Assembly (NCBI RefSeq): GCF_900182815.1
Contig: NZ_FXUA01000010.1
Span: 99,603-163,602, forward strand
Origin: Algoriphagus winogradskyi
GTDB lineage: Bacteria; Bacteroidota; Bacteroidia; Cytophagales; Cyclobacteriaceae
DNA length: 64,000 bases
Direction: 5' to 3'
This document shows, piece by piece, positions 1-8,273 of this stretch; the first letter of the stretch is position 1, and every line of letters begins with the position of its first letter. Both the position numbers and the translations under genes were made by a program. The notes under the pieces were generated by a model. That model was not told the DNA's origin. It made no database searches and saw only the letters and a program-made list of their open reading frames with translations.

Positions 1-988
1 CTAAAACACTTGAAAAAATTAACCCAAAGATCCCTATCAAAAGGCCAATCCAATAAATAGGCTTCAATTGAAGGTGCCCTAGCCAACCTGCAACATAGGA
101 AGAGAACGGTTCTTTACCCTCACTTGAATTTGCGCCTTGATAAGGATTCCAAGGTGGCATAACAAAACCATCTACATCATTCACAATAAGTAGATCTAAA
201 GGAAAACCTTCCTGAGAACTCTTATCAAAATTCACCATGCTGCCAATCCCTTGATTATCCACAATACCTCCATCCATTATACCTACACCCTTGGCAAATT
301 TGGGAACAGTGATCAGGTTAATATATTCTTGACTTTCGTGATTTTCTAAGTAATCATTTGGGAAAATCATGGGCGCAAACCCTACGGGAAAACATGAGGA
401 AGAAGCAATTGCATCGGCAATCCGTATGTCGCTCAATACAGCTTGAAGCTGATCACATTTCAATTCATAATTCCCAAACTTATTAACGTTCTGAAATCTA
501 AAAGTCAACCCATATGTAAATTCAGTAGCATTAAAGCAGACATACTTCAAGTGACCTTGTATTTTCTGCGGCTTTAAATCCTCAAAGCTTTCAGCAACTA
601 GCTTCTCATAATATGTCAATGCAAAGCCATTAATCACTGATCTACTCCTAGTCGTGGTCTGCCAAAATTCATTATCCATAAACTTTGCCGTAGCCTCCCC
701 TACCAGCTTATCTTCCTTTAAAAAAGAATAAAGCTTTGAGTAAAAAGAGGCAAAGGTTTCTCCTTTGGCGTTACTAGCAGCAAAAAGTCCTGCAGTGATT
801 GTCCCACCACTAACAGAGCTAATTGCAATGACGTTTTCTAGAAGTGGTTTACCTTCAAATTCTATTCTGTTTAGATAATCCAAAACCCCCAAGCTGAAAG
901 CTGTAGCTCTGTAGCCACCGCCGCTAAAGCAGACTCCAATGGATTTAAATGGTTTAAGCGTTTCAGAAACCTCCGTTGATTGCGACAT
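1..988 (-). CDS. patatin-like phospholipase, C-terminus off the left edge
   Basis: Partial gene with about 329 residues visible, starting at the ATG at 988 and open to the window edge. The translation shows the patatin signatures: a glycine-rich oxyanion loop GGGYR at residues 23-27, a nucleophile elbow SVSGG with Ser60, and the catalytic Asp in DGGIVDN (Asp239). Patatins are Ser/Asp-dyad lipid acyl hydrolases. Near the edge, from about residue 309, lies a strongly hydrophobic stretch (IYWIGLLIGIFGLIF) that reads as a membrane segment, so the protein may be membrane-anchored with its catalytic domain N-terminal. No signal peptide is visible. Family assignment is firm; the substrate is unknown. 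Confidence 0.88.
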   Translation of the reverse strand, partial: MSQSTEVSETLKPFKSIGVCFSGGGYRATAFSLGVLDYLNRIEFEGKPLLENVIAISSVSGGTITAGLFAASNAKGETFASFYSKLYSFLKEDKLVGEATAKFMDNEFWQTTTRSRSVINGFALTYYEKLVAESFEDLKPQKIQGHLKYVCFNATEFTYGLTFRFQNVNKFGNYELKCDQLQAVLSDIRIADAIASSSCFPVGFAPMIFPNDYLENHESQEYINLITVPKFAKGVGIMDGGIVDNQGIGSMVNFDKSSQEGFPLDLLIVNDVDGFVMPPWNPYQGANSSEGKEPFSSYVAGWLGHLQLKPIYWIGLLIGIFGLIFSSVL

Positions 989-1069
989 AAAAATCTAGTT
1001 TTAAAAAGAGTAATGTATTAAAAATGATATTTAATATACTTAATATCAGTGATATAAAATAAATTGAAT

Positions 1070-1095
1070 AAAAAAAGAAGCGCCGATCTGGCGCT
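1070..1095 (-). terminator. Rho-independent terminator
   Basis: AGCGCC and GGCGCT form a 6-bp stem with a 5-nt loop (1079-1095). On the minus strand it is followed by a run of T (A-run at 1070-1076 on the plus strand). It lies about 85 nt past the stop of the gene ending at 1179, so it probably ends the transcript coming from bshC. Confidence 0.7.
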
Positions 1096-1178
1096 GCTCA
1101 TTTAAATTTTAGCTTCCTCAACTATCTATATTAAACCTAGGATTAGAAGTCTCACCATTCAATAAAAAAGGTTTTCCA

Positions 1179-1688
1179 TTACAAAGAATATCGTAGCGTA
1201 AATGCCACTTCATCCTCCCAAAACTTAGTAAAGTCGGTGAAATTATAGGCAGGTTTCCAATACAACCCTACAAAAAAATTACTCTTATTAATGTTGTATT
1301 CCACTCCGGTAATTGCATCTATTCCGAACACCTTATAATCCTGATCAATCTTATACACCCAAGGTGGCTCACCTTTTCCATCTTTCCATATTCCGTAATG
1401 AGCTCCGCCACCAAAATACCACTCAAGCCCTCGGAATTCTCGAATGTCCATATGGTGCTCATATAATGCAGCTGCTACCCAGCCTTTCCATCTCTTGTAA
1501 ACAAGCAGGTCAACGGCGCCATTGTAAGAAATAAATTGTTTTATAGTTCCGCCAATATTAGTTCCGCCAGTAATCCCAATCATGGTATTGTAATCTTGGA
1601 TTTGCGCTTTGGATTCAACTACTGCTGAAAACAAAAGAGAAAGCGTAACAAAAACCACGAGTAAAGTAAATCGCATAGAGTAGCTCAT
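1179..1688 (-). CDS. small exported protein, probable outer-membrane beta-barrel
   Basis: The frame is open up to 1751, but that start would run into the upstream cyclo-ligase gene. The start at 1688 (or the ATG at 1676, MRFTLL) gives a clean signal peptide: a hydrophobic stretch LLVVFVTLSLLFSAVV followed by a cleavage-like SKAQ. The mature part of about 140 residues is rich in Gly and aromatics, has alternating beta-like segments and ends in a hydrophobic/aromatic strand (VAFTLRYSL). That pattern is typical of small Bacteroidota outer-membrane barrels. It lies 10 nt behind the cyclo-ligase and probably shares its transcript. I recognise no named family, so the barrel assignment is inference. 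Confidence 0.6.
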   Translation of the reverse strand: MSYSMRFTLLVVFVTLSLLFSAVVESKAQIQDYNTMIGITGGTNIGGTIKQFISYNGAVDLLVYKRWKGWVAAALYEHHMDIREFRGLEWYFGGGAHYGIWKDGKGEPPWVYKIDQDYKVFGIDAITGVEYNINKSNFFVGLYWKPAYNFTDFTKFWEDEVAFTLRYSL

Positions 1689-1698
1689 TAATTCAAGT

Positions 1699-2271
1699 TT
1701 AAAAAGTAATAATATTTTCTGGCGTAATACAATAATCCAGTGGGATATCATGTAATTCAGATGGAATACTCAGTTCTGGAGAGAAAAAACTCAATCCGAC
1801 CTTTATTACTGAAGGATACAAACTGGCCAAAAACACATCATAATACCCTTTGCCAAATCCAATTCTATTCCCTTTTTGATCATAAACTAGCAAGGGCACA
1901 AAAACCAACTGAATCATCTCATTCGAAGCGAACTCATACTCTTCTGGAATTGGAATTCCCCAACTATCAAGCTGAAAGTTTGTGCCAGACTTTAAAAGCA
2001 AAGTCTGCAGTTTCAACGAACCTGGATCAACCTTTGAAGTATAAACCGTTCCACCCCTCTCTTGTATATACTCTTTGATAGGATAGGTATTCACTTCCAG
2101 TTGCTTTGGAATGGGAAAGAATAGGTGAATATGATTGAGGCCTTTTCGCTCTTTCAAAAAATCAATCACATTGTTAGAAATCTGAAGCGATTTCTGTTCG
2201 ATCTCTTCGTTTGTCAAAGCCGCACGAAGCTCTTTGTAAAAAGTTCTTAGCTGGTGCTTATCAAGACTCAT
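1699..2271 (-). CDS. ygfA: 5-formyltetrahydrofolate cyclo-ligase
   Basis: 190 residues, normal length for the MTHFS/YgfA family, which converts 5-formyl-THF plus ATP to 5,10-methenyl-THF in the cytosol. The C-terminal signature GFGKGYYD is at residues 138-145, and the FFPIP element near 51-55 matches the family's substrate-binding strand. The basic N-terminal helix (DKHQLRTFYKELRAAL) is also typical. Its start overlaps the 3' end of bshC by 11 nt, so the two are co-transcribed and probably translationally coupled. Confidence 0.92.
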   Translation of the reverse strand: MSLDKHQLRTFYKELRAALTNEEIEQKSLQISNNVIDFLKERKGLNHIHLFFPIPKQLEVNTYPIKEYIQERGGTVYTSKVDPGSLKLQTLLLKSGTNFQLDSWGIPIPEEYEFASNEMIQLVFVPLLVYDQKGNRIGFGKGYYDVFLASLYPSVIKVGLSFFSPELSIPSELHDIPLDYCITPENIITF

Positions 2272-3826
2272 TTGTCAATACCATCATTCTGAAATCCAGC
2301 GGATCGAAGCAATCCAGAAGCTCAGAGATCAGATCTGGGTTAGCAAGATAAAACTGCATCATATTTACCACCCGCTCCTGTGGGCTACCTCCTGGCTTCA
2401 CTAACTCCTGAATACAACAGGCACGCTCAATTTGTGTATGCAGACGACGTTCCTCTGCTTTACGCAGCTTTCTGGCCATTTGATCAATGATCTTCAATGA
2501 TCTCATTTTCCCAGCTTCGAATGCATTTTCCAAGGTCTTCTCCAAATGCGCAGCTTCCTTACCTTTCATATCGAATAGTGCTGAAATCACCTCTTTCTGC
2601 TTAGTGAGCTCTATGTCCATGCTAGCTTCAGCCTTCACAAAAGTCTTTTTCCAGTGCTCCACGTCCACAAACAAATCCTCAACACTCCAATTCAATTGTT
2701 GCATTTTGCGCTGTACTTTTTCGTTTGCGAGCAAAGCGAAATTCCGAGGTAGTAAGACAGGGAAAGGAGTTTTAAAATGATCGAAAACACTCTTCAGCTG
2801 CAGCCAATAAACTACTTCAGCTGGGCCTCCCAAATAAGCCAGATTAGGCAGAATGGTTTCCTGATAAAGTGGACGCAAGACTACGTTCGGACTAAATCGC
2901 TCTGGATTTGACTCTACTAAAGCCTCCATTTCTTCATCGGAAAATCGCAATTCGGTATTTACCACACCAAATCCAGAATCCATCTTTTCAATCCGCTCCC
3001 GAATCCCTTTGTCCAGGTAGAATAAATTAACTTCCCGCGGGAATATCTGACTGCTATATCCCAATTCCTCCAATTCCTCAGTCGCTTCAGTTGCCTTTGT
3101 AAAAGGAGTATGTTTGAACAAATCAGAAAGTATGACCTCTGTAAATTCCCGTTTCAAACTCGCATCATCTCCATCCACAATCAGCAAACCTTCCTCGCCA
3201 AAAAGTGAATTCACATACTTGCGGACTGCCTCTGCCAGCGTTTTAGATGAAGAATATGCATCTAAAAATACCTGCGGAGCAAAGGATACTGATTTAAGAA
3301 ATTCCTTAAAACTTTTATCAAGTTCAAAATCTCCAACTGCACCAGTCTGATCAGAATTCCATTGATATTTCTTGCCATCAAGTTTGAAATAATTGATCTC
3401 ATCAAAATCGTGGTCCTCAGTGGCCATCCAATAAACAGGCACAAACTTGTAGTTCGGATATGTTTCAGCTAATTTTTTGGCCAGATTAATTGTAGAAACA
3501 ATCTTGTAAATAAAGTAAAGTGGACCGGTGAATAAATTCAATTGATGACCTGTAGTCACCGTGAATGTACCTTCTGAAGCCAATGCCTTAATGTTGGAAG
3601 AAACAGCGTAACTCACTTCCTGATTTGCATATTGACTATGCAGCGCTTCTACCAGCACTTTGCGATTTTCATCTGAAAAAGTCTTTTGCTCAATTGCCTG
3701 CTTGAAACTCTCCAGCTTAGGAGCGTGAGCATAAAAAGGTTGTAATTCTTTTTTCCCTCCGATATAATCCAAAAAAAATTGTGAAAACTGTCCAGTCTTG
3801 TGAAGTTCTACGCAATGTTTTTTCAT
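2261..3826 (-). CDS. bshC: bacillithiol biosynthesis cysteine-adding enzyme BshC
   Basis: BshC is the putative ligase that adds cysteine to GlcN-malate in the last step of bacillithiol synthesis. From the ATG at 3826 it has 521 residues (MKKHCVELHKTGQF...), matching the usual N-terminus of the family. An upstream in-frame ATG at 3871 would add 15 residues of no recognisable value. Family motifs are TTGHQLNLFTGP (about 91-102) and PVYWMATEDHDFDEIN (about 130-145), with an Arg/Lys/Glu-rich C-terminal coiled-coil region. A bacillithiol disulfide reductase homologue (ypdA) lies at the other end of the window, so the organism probably uses bacillithiol as its low-molecular-weight thiol. Confidence 0.93.
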   Translation of the reverse strand: MKKHCVELHKTGQFSQFFLDYIGGKKELQPFYAHAPKLESFKQAIEQKTFSDENRKVLVEALHSQYANQEVSYAVSSNIKALASEGTFTVTTGHQLNLFTGPLYFIYKIVSTINLAKKLAETYPNYKFVPVYWMATEDHDFDEINYFKLDGKKYQWNSDQTGAVGDFELDKSFKEFLKSVSFAPQVFLDAYSSSKTLAEAVRKYVNSLFGEEGLLIVDGDDASLKREFTEVILSDLFKHTPFTKATEATEELEELGYSSQIFPREVNLFYLDKGIRERIEKMDSGFGVVNTELRFSDEEMEALVESNPERFSPNVVLRPLYQETILPNLAYLGGPAEVVYWLQLKSVFDHFKTPFPVLLPRNFALLANEKVQRKMQQLNWSVEDLFVDVEHWKKTFVKAEASMDIELTKQKEVISALFDMKGKEAAHLEKTLENAFEAGKMRSLKIIDQMARKLRKAEERRLHTQIERACCIQELVKPGGSPQERVVNMMQFYLANPDLISELLDCFDPLDFRMMVLTNES

Positions 3827-4009
3827 AAGGGAATTGAGCTGAGGGTTATATTGGAAAACTAACTTAAGCAATCATTCCAAAGTTCGTTTTTTTTTCGAAA
3901 AAATCAGGAATGCTTACACCAAAGGGATAGTTTATGGTTAAACTCAAGCTTGATTGCTAAGGTTTACTTAAAATCTATCCAGCTGATTAGCCATAATTGC
4001 CAATTATCT

Positions 4010-4017
4010 TAGCTTTG
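4010..4017 (+). promoter_or_regulatory. -7 box (TAGCTTTG) of the M16 peptidase operon
   Basis: Exact match to the Bacteroidota -7 consensus TAnnTTTG, 12 nt before the ATG at 4030, implying a very short leader. I see no convincing -33 TTTG at the usual distance. Confidence 0.5.
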
Positions 4018-4029
4018 CAAGCTACAATT

Positions 4030-5271
4030 ATGCTACCCTACACAAGATTTTTCCTAGAAAACGGATTAGAAGTGATCGTCCACGAGGATCACGGCAGCAA
4101 AATCGCTGTTTTCAACCTATTATATAAAGTCGGATCCCGAAATGAAAAACTCGGCAAAACCGGCCTTGCTCATTTCTTCGAACATTTAATGTTTGGCAGT
4201 TCTGCGAATGTTCCTGTATTCGATCGTGAACTCGAGCGTGTTGGTGGTGCCTGTAATGCATTTACCAGTCCTGATATTACGAACTACTACATTACGATTC
4301 CTGCCGCAAATCTGGAGACAGCCTTTTGGCTGGAATCTGACCGTATGCTACAATTGACGCTGAGCGAAAAAACAATCGAAACTCAGCGGAAAGTAGTGAT
4401 GGAGGAATACAAGCAGCGCTACCTCAATCAGCCTTATGGAGATGTATTTCACCATTTGCGAGACCTTGCCTATACAACACACCCTTATAGATGGCCAACC
4501 ATTGGCCAAAATCTAAACGATATCATCAACTACACCCAAGAGGATGTTTGGGAATTTTATCAGGCGAATTATAGACCGGACAATGCTGTCCTAGTCGTCG
4601 CTGGAGCAGTGACTCAAGCGGAGGTAGAGCGCTTGGCCAAGAAGTGGTTTGAACCGATTCCTAATCTTTCCAAAGCAAACCATCAGATACCAGTCGAACC
4701 TGCTCAGCTCGCCAAAAGAACCAAACTAGTAGAAGCTGACGTCCCAACTGACGCACTGTACAAAGCCTATAAAATGCCAGCTAAACTTACCCAAGGATAT
4801 TTGGAAGCTGATTTGATTACCGACATTATTGGCTTTGGGAAGTCTTCACTCCTTGAGCAAACTCTTGTGAAAAACGGAAAACTTTTCGCGGCGGTAGGCG
4901 CTTATATTTTAGGTTCGGTAGACCCCGGCTTACTTATTTTCTCCGGAAAAATGGAAAATGGAGTTTCTGCCGAAGAAGCAGAACAGGGGCTGGATGAAGT
5001 GATTTCTAAATTTCTAAACTCTGAAATATCTGAACACGCCTTACAAAAAGTAAAGAACCAAGGTGAAGCAATGAAAACATACGAGTCAATTCAAGTTCTT
5101 AATCGGGCAATCAACTTGGCTAATTATGCTCAGCTAGGTAATCCGGACCTGTATTACGAGGAATTCGAGAAAAAATCAAACATAAAAGGGGAGGAAATCA
5201 TGACTTGGGCAAATCGCTTAATCCGTGAAGAAAACTCTTCTGTCTTATATTATAAATCTGTACCTGCATGA
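4030..5271 (+). CDS. M16 family zinc metallopeptidase
   Basis: 413 residues from the ATG at 4030; an upstream in-frame ATG at 3997 would place the start before the probable -7 box. The inverted zinc motif HxxEH is present as HFFEH (His48, Glu51, His52). It is followed by the usual NAFTSPDITNYY substrate-strand region and, about 75 residues on, VVMEEYKQR, which should supply the third zinc ligand. The length is that of a single-chain M16 subunit (pitrilysin/MPP-like), not the double-length form. There is no signal peptide, so it is probably cytoplasmic. Its stop overlaps the ispF start (ATGA). Target peptides cannot be read from sequence. Confidence 0.87.
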   Translation: MLPYTRFFLENGLEVIVHEDHGSKIAVFNLLYKVGSRNEKLGKTGLAHFFEHLMFGSSANVPVFDRELERVGGACNAFTSPDITNYYITIPAANLETAFWLESDRMLQLTLSEKTIETQRKVVMEEYKQRYLNQPYGDVFHHLRDLAYTTHPYRWPTIGQNLNDIINYTQEDVWEFYQANYRPDNAVLVVAGAVTQAEVERLAKKWFEPIPNLSKANHQIPVEPAQLAKRTKLVEADVPTDALYKAYKMPAKLTQGYLEADLITDIIGFGKSSLLEQTLVKNGKLFAAVGAYILGSVDPGLLIFSGKMENGVSAEEAEQGLDEVISKFLNSEISEHALQKVKNQGEAMKTYESIQVLNRAINLANYAQLGNPDLYYEEFEKKSNIKGEEIMTWANRLIREENSSVLYYKSVPA

Positions 5272-5750
5272 ACAAATTCAGAATAGGTTTCGGCTACGAT
5301 GTCCATCAACTAAAGGAAGGCTACGACTTTTGGCTGGGAGGAATAAAACTAGAACACGAGAAAGGTGCGGTCGGACATTCCGATGCGGATGTATTGATCC
5401 ATGTGATTTGTGATGCACTTCTTGGTGCTGCAAACTTACGTGACATAGGACATCATTTTTCTGATCAAGACCCGCAATTTAAAGGCATTGATAGCAAAAT
5501 TTTGCTATCAGAAGTTATGGTTTTAATTCGGGAAGCTGGCTTTGAAGTAGGGAATTTAGACACTACGATCTGTCTTCAAGTCCCTAAGGTCAACCCCCAT
5601 ATACCAACTATGAAAACTTGTCTGGCAGAGGTAATGAATGTCTCAGAAAATGACATTTCCATCAAAGCTACTACAACCGAAAAGCTAGGTTTTGTAGGTC
5701 GGCAAGAGGGAGTTTCGGCGTACTGTACAGCTTTAATCTACTCTGTATGA
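5268..5750 (+). CDS. ispF: 2-C-methyl-D-erythritol 2,4-cyclodiphosphate synthase
   Basis: 160 residues, full family length. IspF cyclises CDP-ME 2-phosphate to MEcPP with release of CMP in the MEP isoprenoid pathway, as a cytosolic homotrimer. The metal ligands are visible: Asp11 and His13 in GYDVH, and His45 in the segment after GHSDADV (36-42). The C-terminal TTEKLGF motif is also present. It starts inside the stop of the M16 peptidase (4-nt ATGA overlap) and ends inside the mnmD start, so the three genes are translationally coupled. Confidence 0.96.
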   Translation: MNKFRIGFGYDVHQLKEGYDFWLGGIKLEHEKGAVGHSDADVLIHVICDALLGAANLRDIGHHFSDQDPQFKGIDSKILLSEVMVLIREAGFEVGNLDTTICLQVPKVNPHIPTMKTCLAEVMNVSENDISIKATTTEKLGFVGRQEGVSAYCTALIYSV

Positions 5751-6430
5751 GCAACAAGTTAAAAATCATCACTACCGAGGATGGCTCTCATTCTCTTTAC
5801 AATGAAGAGTTAAAAGAAACTTACCATAGTTTTCATGGTGCCTTCAAAGAATCAATTCATGTTTTTATGCTTTATGGGTTGGATTCATGGGTAATGAATC
5901 ATCCTAGAAAAAAGCCACTTCGCATTTTTGAGGTAGGATTTGGCACCGGTCTGAATGCCTGGCTAACACTTGTATGGGCTGAGCAAAACCAGATACCTGT
6001 ACTCTATCACAGCATTGAGCCATTTCCACTACCTGAGGACATTTATTCCCAGCTTAATTATGGAGATATGGACGATGCTATATTTCACTACAAGCCATAT
6101 TTGCAAAGATTGCACAAAGCAGATTGGGATAAAGGCGTAATCATGTCTGAGTATTTCAATATGAAAAAAGAAAATACTACGCTTAATGACGTGGTCCTTT
6201 ACCCTACAGATGTAGTATTCTACGATGCGTTTGCACCAAGTAAACAGCCTGAAATGTGGCAAAAAGAGGTGTTAGGGAAGGTTTGCGATACCATAAACCC
6301 TGGAGGAATCTTCACTACCTACTGTGCAACAGGACAACTGAGGAGAGATCTGAAAGAACTCGGACTTGAAGTTGAATCCCTTCCTGGCCCTCCTGGTAAA
6401 AAGGAAATGACGAGAGGCTGGAAAAAATAA
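5747..6430 (+). CDS. mnmD: tRNA 5-methylaminomethyl-2-thiouridine methyltransferase, MnmD-like
   Basis: 227 residues resembling the stand-alone DUF752 methyltransferase that equals the N-terminal half of E. coli MnmC. The SAM-binding strand-loop FEVGFGTGLNAW is at 61-72. The late motif FYDAFAPSKQPEMW is near 159-172, followed by TYCATGQLRRDLKELG. Known MnmD proteins convert nm5s2U34 to mnm5s2U34 in tRNA. The MnmC2 oxidase half is absent, as is usual in this phylum. The ATGA overlap with ispF points to one operon. Stand-alone assignment is good; tRNA specificity is inferred. Confidence 0.87.
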   Translation: MSNKLKIITTEDGSHSLYNEELKETYHSFHGAFKESIHVFMLYGLDSWVMNHPRKKPLRIFEVGFGTGLNAWLTLVWAEQNQIPVLYHSIEPFPLPEDIYSQLNYGDMDDAIFHYKPYLQRLHKADWDKGVIMSEYFNMKKENTTLNDVVLYPTDVVFYDAFAPSKQPEMWQKEVLGKVCDTINPGGIFTTYCATGQLRRDLKELGLEVESLPGPPGKKEMTRGWKK

Positions 6431-6499
6431 GTTGGCCAACTGGAATGCTGTTTGGAAAGAAAGTAGATAAACCACCAACCTTATCTTAACTCTACTCTT

Positions 6500-7012
6500 A
6501 TGAAAACTGCAATTTTTACTTGGCTATTTTTATTACCAATTCAGATCTACGCTAGCAATGCTACGTCCTCATTATTGACAGAGCGAGAGTCTATGATTCA
6601 GCAGTTAAAAGCAGAATCAAATGAAAGCTCAGTCGTATTTGGGTTAGAAATCCCCACAAATCAGACGGTAAATTATGCACTAGCAATGCAGATCATCGAA
6701 AAAGATAATGCAATTATCCAAAAACTGAAGTTGAATAATCGTATCGACGAAGCTTCACTTATTTCAGAAAACGAAAACTACAAAGCGATTACACTTTCCC
6801 AAGAAAAAGATATTCAAAAGCTAAAAAACGCATTGGCTCAGAAAACTCAGGAAATAAAAACCCTGCAATTTGCTTCTTGGCAAGATGAATCCGCTATTCT
6901 TATATTCTCCGTTGGCATGCTCATATTCGCTTTCCTATATATTCGTACGAAAGTGAATATCAAGTTTCCTGATTCTTTACTTTTAAGTCCATTAATATCC
7001 CAAGAAAAATGA
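6500..7012 (+). CDS. coiled-coil protein with signal peptide and C-terminal membrane segment (paralogue A)
   Basis: 170 residues. Hydrophobic signal-like N-terminus (1-19), a charged helical/coiled-coil middle (about 25-125) and one membrane segment (about 131-149, ILIFSVGMLIFAFLYI) with a short basic tail. The next gene encodes a protein of the same architecture with a shared core: here NYKAITLSQEKDIQKLK (93-109), there DYKAIAFKQEKDVQALK. The two genes overlap by 4 nt and are clearly a tandem duplication. The layout suggests a periplasmic coiled coil anchored by its C-terminal helix. I do not recognise a named family. Confidence 0.72.
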   Translation: MKTAIFTWLFLLPIQIYASNATSSLLTERESMIQQLKAESNESSVVFGLEIPTNQTVNYALAMQIIEKDNAIIQKLKLNNRIDEASLISENENYKAITLSQEKDIQKLKNALAQKTQEIKTLQFASWQDESAILIFSVGMLIFAFLYIRTKVNIKFPDSLLLSPLISQEK

Positions 7013-7482
7013 TTCTAATAGTTCTCCTGACTTTTCTAAATATAATAACACCGCAATTCACTGAAGCTGGCAAAGCCAAGCTTGAAAAAATGGTTCAAGA
7101 GCGCGATGCGCTAACCCGCCAATGGAAGGAATCTGAAAGCAAGAAGTCTGGTATCTTTGGAAATCGCACCAAAAAGGACATGATAGAAACCAACGAGTGG
7201 CTGGAGCGCATTATCGCTAAGGACAACCTGATCATGGATGAACTAAGAATGATCGGGGATATAGAAACCACAGTAGCCACTCAGACAGGGGAAGACTATA
7301 AAGCGATCGCATTCAAACAAGAGAAAGACGTCCAGGCTTTAAAAAGAGCGGTTGCAGAAAGAGACAAATTAATCGAAGAAAAGCTCTCAGAAAAAAGAAC
7401 TTTTGAATGGATCAGTCTGATTTTATTCTTGGTTACGCTAGGGCTTGGATTTGTGGTGTACAAAAAAGTCATCAAGGCATAA
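7009..7482 (+). CDS. coiled-coil protein with signal peptide and C-terminal membrane segment (paralogue B)
   Basis: 157 residues and a paralogue of the preceding gene, whose stop overlaps this start by 4 nt. Short hydrophobic N-terminus (1-12), charged coiled coil (about 20-128) and membrane segment 133-151 (EWISLILFLVTLGLGFVVY). Shared features include an early ER(D/E) helix, KDNxI at 71-75, and YKAIAFKQEKDVQALK at 98-113. The pair may form a hetero-oligomeric coiled coil across the periplasm, but that is inference. A strong bidirectional terminator follows directly. Confidence 0.72.
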   Translation: MILIVLLTFLNIITPQFTEAGKAKLEKMVQERDALTRQWKESESKKSGIFGNRTKKDMIETNEWLERIIAKDNLIMDELRMIGDIETTVATQTGEDYKAIAFKQEKDVQALKRAVAERDKLIEEKLSEKRTFEWISLILFLVTLGLGFVVYKKVIKA

Positions 7483-7518
7483 AACCAAAAACGCTCCTTA
7501 ATTGGAGCATTTTTGGTT
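7483..7518. terminator. bidirectional terminator between convergent genes
   Basis: AACCAAAAA(C)GCTCC pairs with GGAGC(A)TTTTTGGTT around a 6-nt TTAATT loop: 14 paired bases and one mismatch. A- and T-tracts on the two sides let it work in either direction. It starts at the base after the stop of paralogue B and faces the psd stop at 7538. Confidence 0.88.
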
Positions 7519-7537
7519 ATAAAAGTTTCTCAAAAGA

Positions 7538-8200
7538 TTAAGCTTTCAATCTCGCAATCGGAGTTCTTCCACCTTTAGTTTTCTCTTCTAATCCCACTAA
7601 GATCTCAGCATCCAGTGGAAGATAAATATCCACTCGTGAGCCAAATTTAATAAACCCAAATTCTCCGCCTGCAGCAAGTTCTGAACCTGGCTTTACATAC
7701 CATTTGATTCTTCTAGCTAGAGCTCCAGCTACCTGTCTTACCATGAGCTTCGTACCGCCTTCATGAGTCACTACCATAGAAGTTCGCTCATTTTCAGTGC
7801 TTGATTTTGGATGCCAAGCTACGAGATATTTCCCCGGATGATACTGGAAAAACTCCACAATTCCTTTAATGGGAGATCGGGTGATATGCACGTTGATTGG
7901 AGACATGAAGATCGACACCTGTCTGCGATTCTCTTTCAAATATTCATCTTCAAATGCTTCTTCAATCACTACCACTTTCCCATCAACAGGAGCATAGACC
8001 AGACTTTCATCGGTTGGCAATTGGATAATGGGGCTACGGAAAAACTGGAGGATAATTAGATAAAGCACTATACTTCCTAAAACAGCAACATTAGAAAGCA
8101 CTCGAGCATCTGGCATAAAGTAGATGATCAAATAATTCCCGGCAACTAAAATAATTAGTAGCCAAAATAACAAAACTCGTCCTTCGCGGTGTATGGTCAT
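7538..8200 (-). CDS. psd: phosphatidylserine decarboxylase
   Basis: 220 residues, the short archaeal/Bacteroidota-type Psd. It decarboxylates phosphatidylserine to phosphatidylethanolamine with a self-made pyruvoyl cofactor. The N-terminus (8-53) contains two membrane helices. VYAPVDGKVV is at 68-77 and MSPINVHITRSP at 99-110. The self-cleavage site is FGS (186-188), predicted to cut before Ser188. Lying in the same minus-strand run as cdsA, it supplies the last step of the phosphatidylethanolamine branch. Confidence 0.94.
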   Translation of the reverse strand: MTIHREGRVLLFWLLIILVAGNYLIIYFMPDARVLSNVAVLGSIVLYLIILQFFRSPIIQLPTDESLVYAPVDGKVVVIEEAFEDEYLKENRRQVSIFMSPINVHITRSPIKGIVEFFQYHPGKYLVAWHPKSSTENERTSMVVTHEGGTKLMVRQVAGALARRIKWYVKPGSELAAGGEFGFIKFGSRVDIYLPLDAEILVGLEEKTKGGRTPIARLKA

Positions 8201-8212
8201 ATGCTTATAAAC

Positions 8213-8241
8213 TAAAAGGCGCGGGGAATCTCCCCACGCCT
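8213..8241 (-). terminator. Rho-independent terminator of gdhA
   Basis: AGGCG(C)GGGGA pairs with TCCCC(A)CGCCT around a 3-nt loop (8217-8241). On the minus strand it is followed by a short, interrupted T-rich stretch. It lies between the gdhA stop (8274) and the psd start (8200). Confidence 0.72.
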
Positions 8242-8273
8242 CAAAGATAAAATATTCTTTTGAGAGAAGGGTA

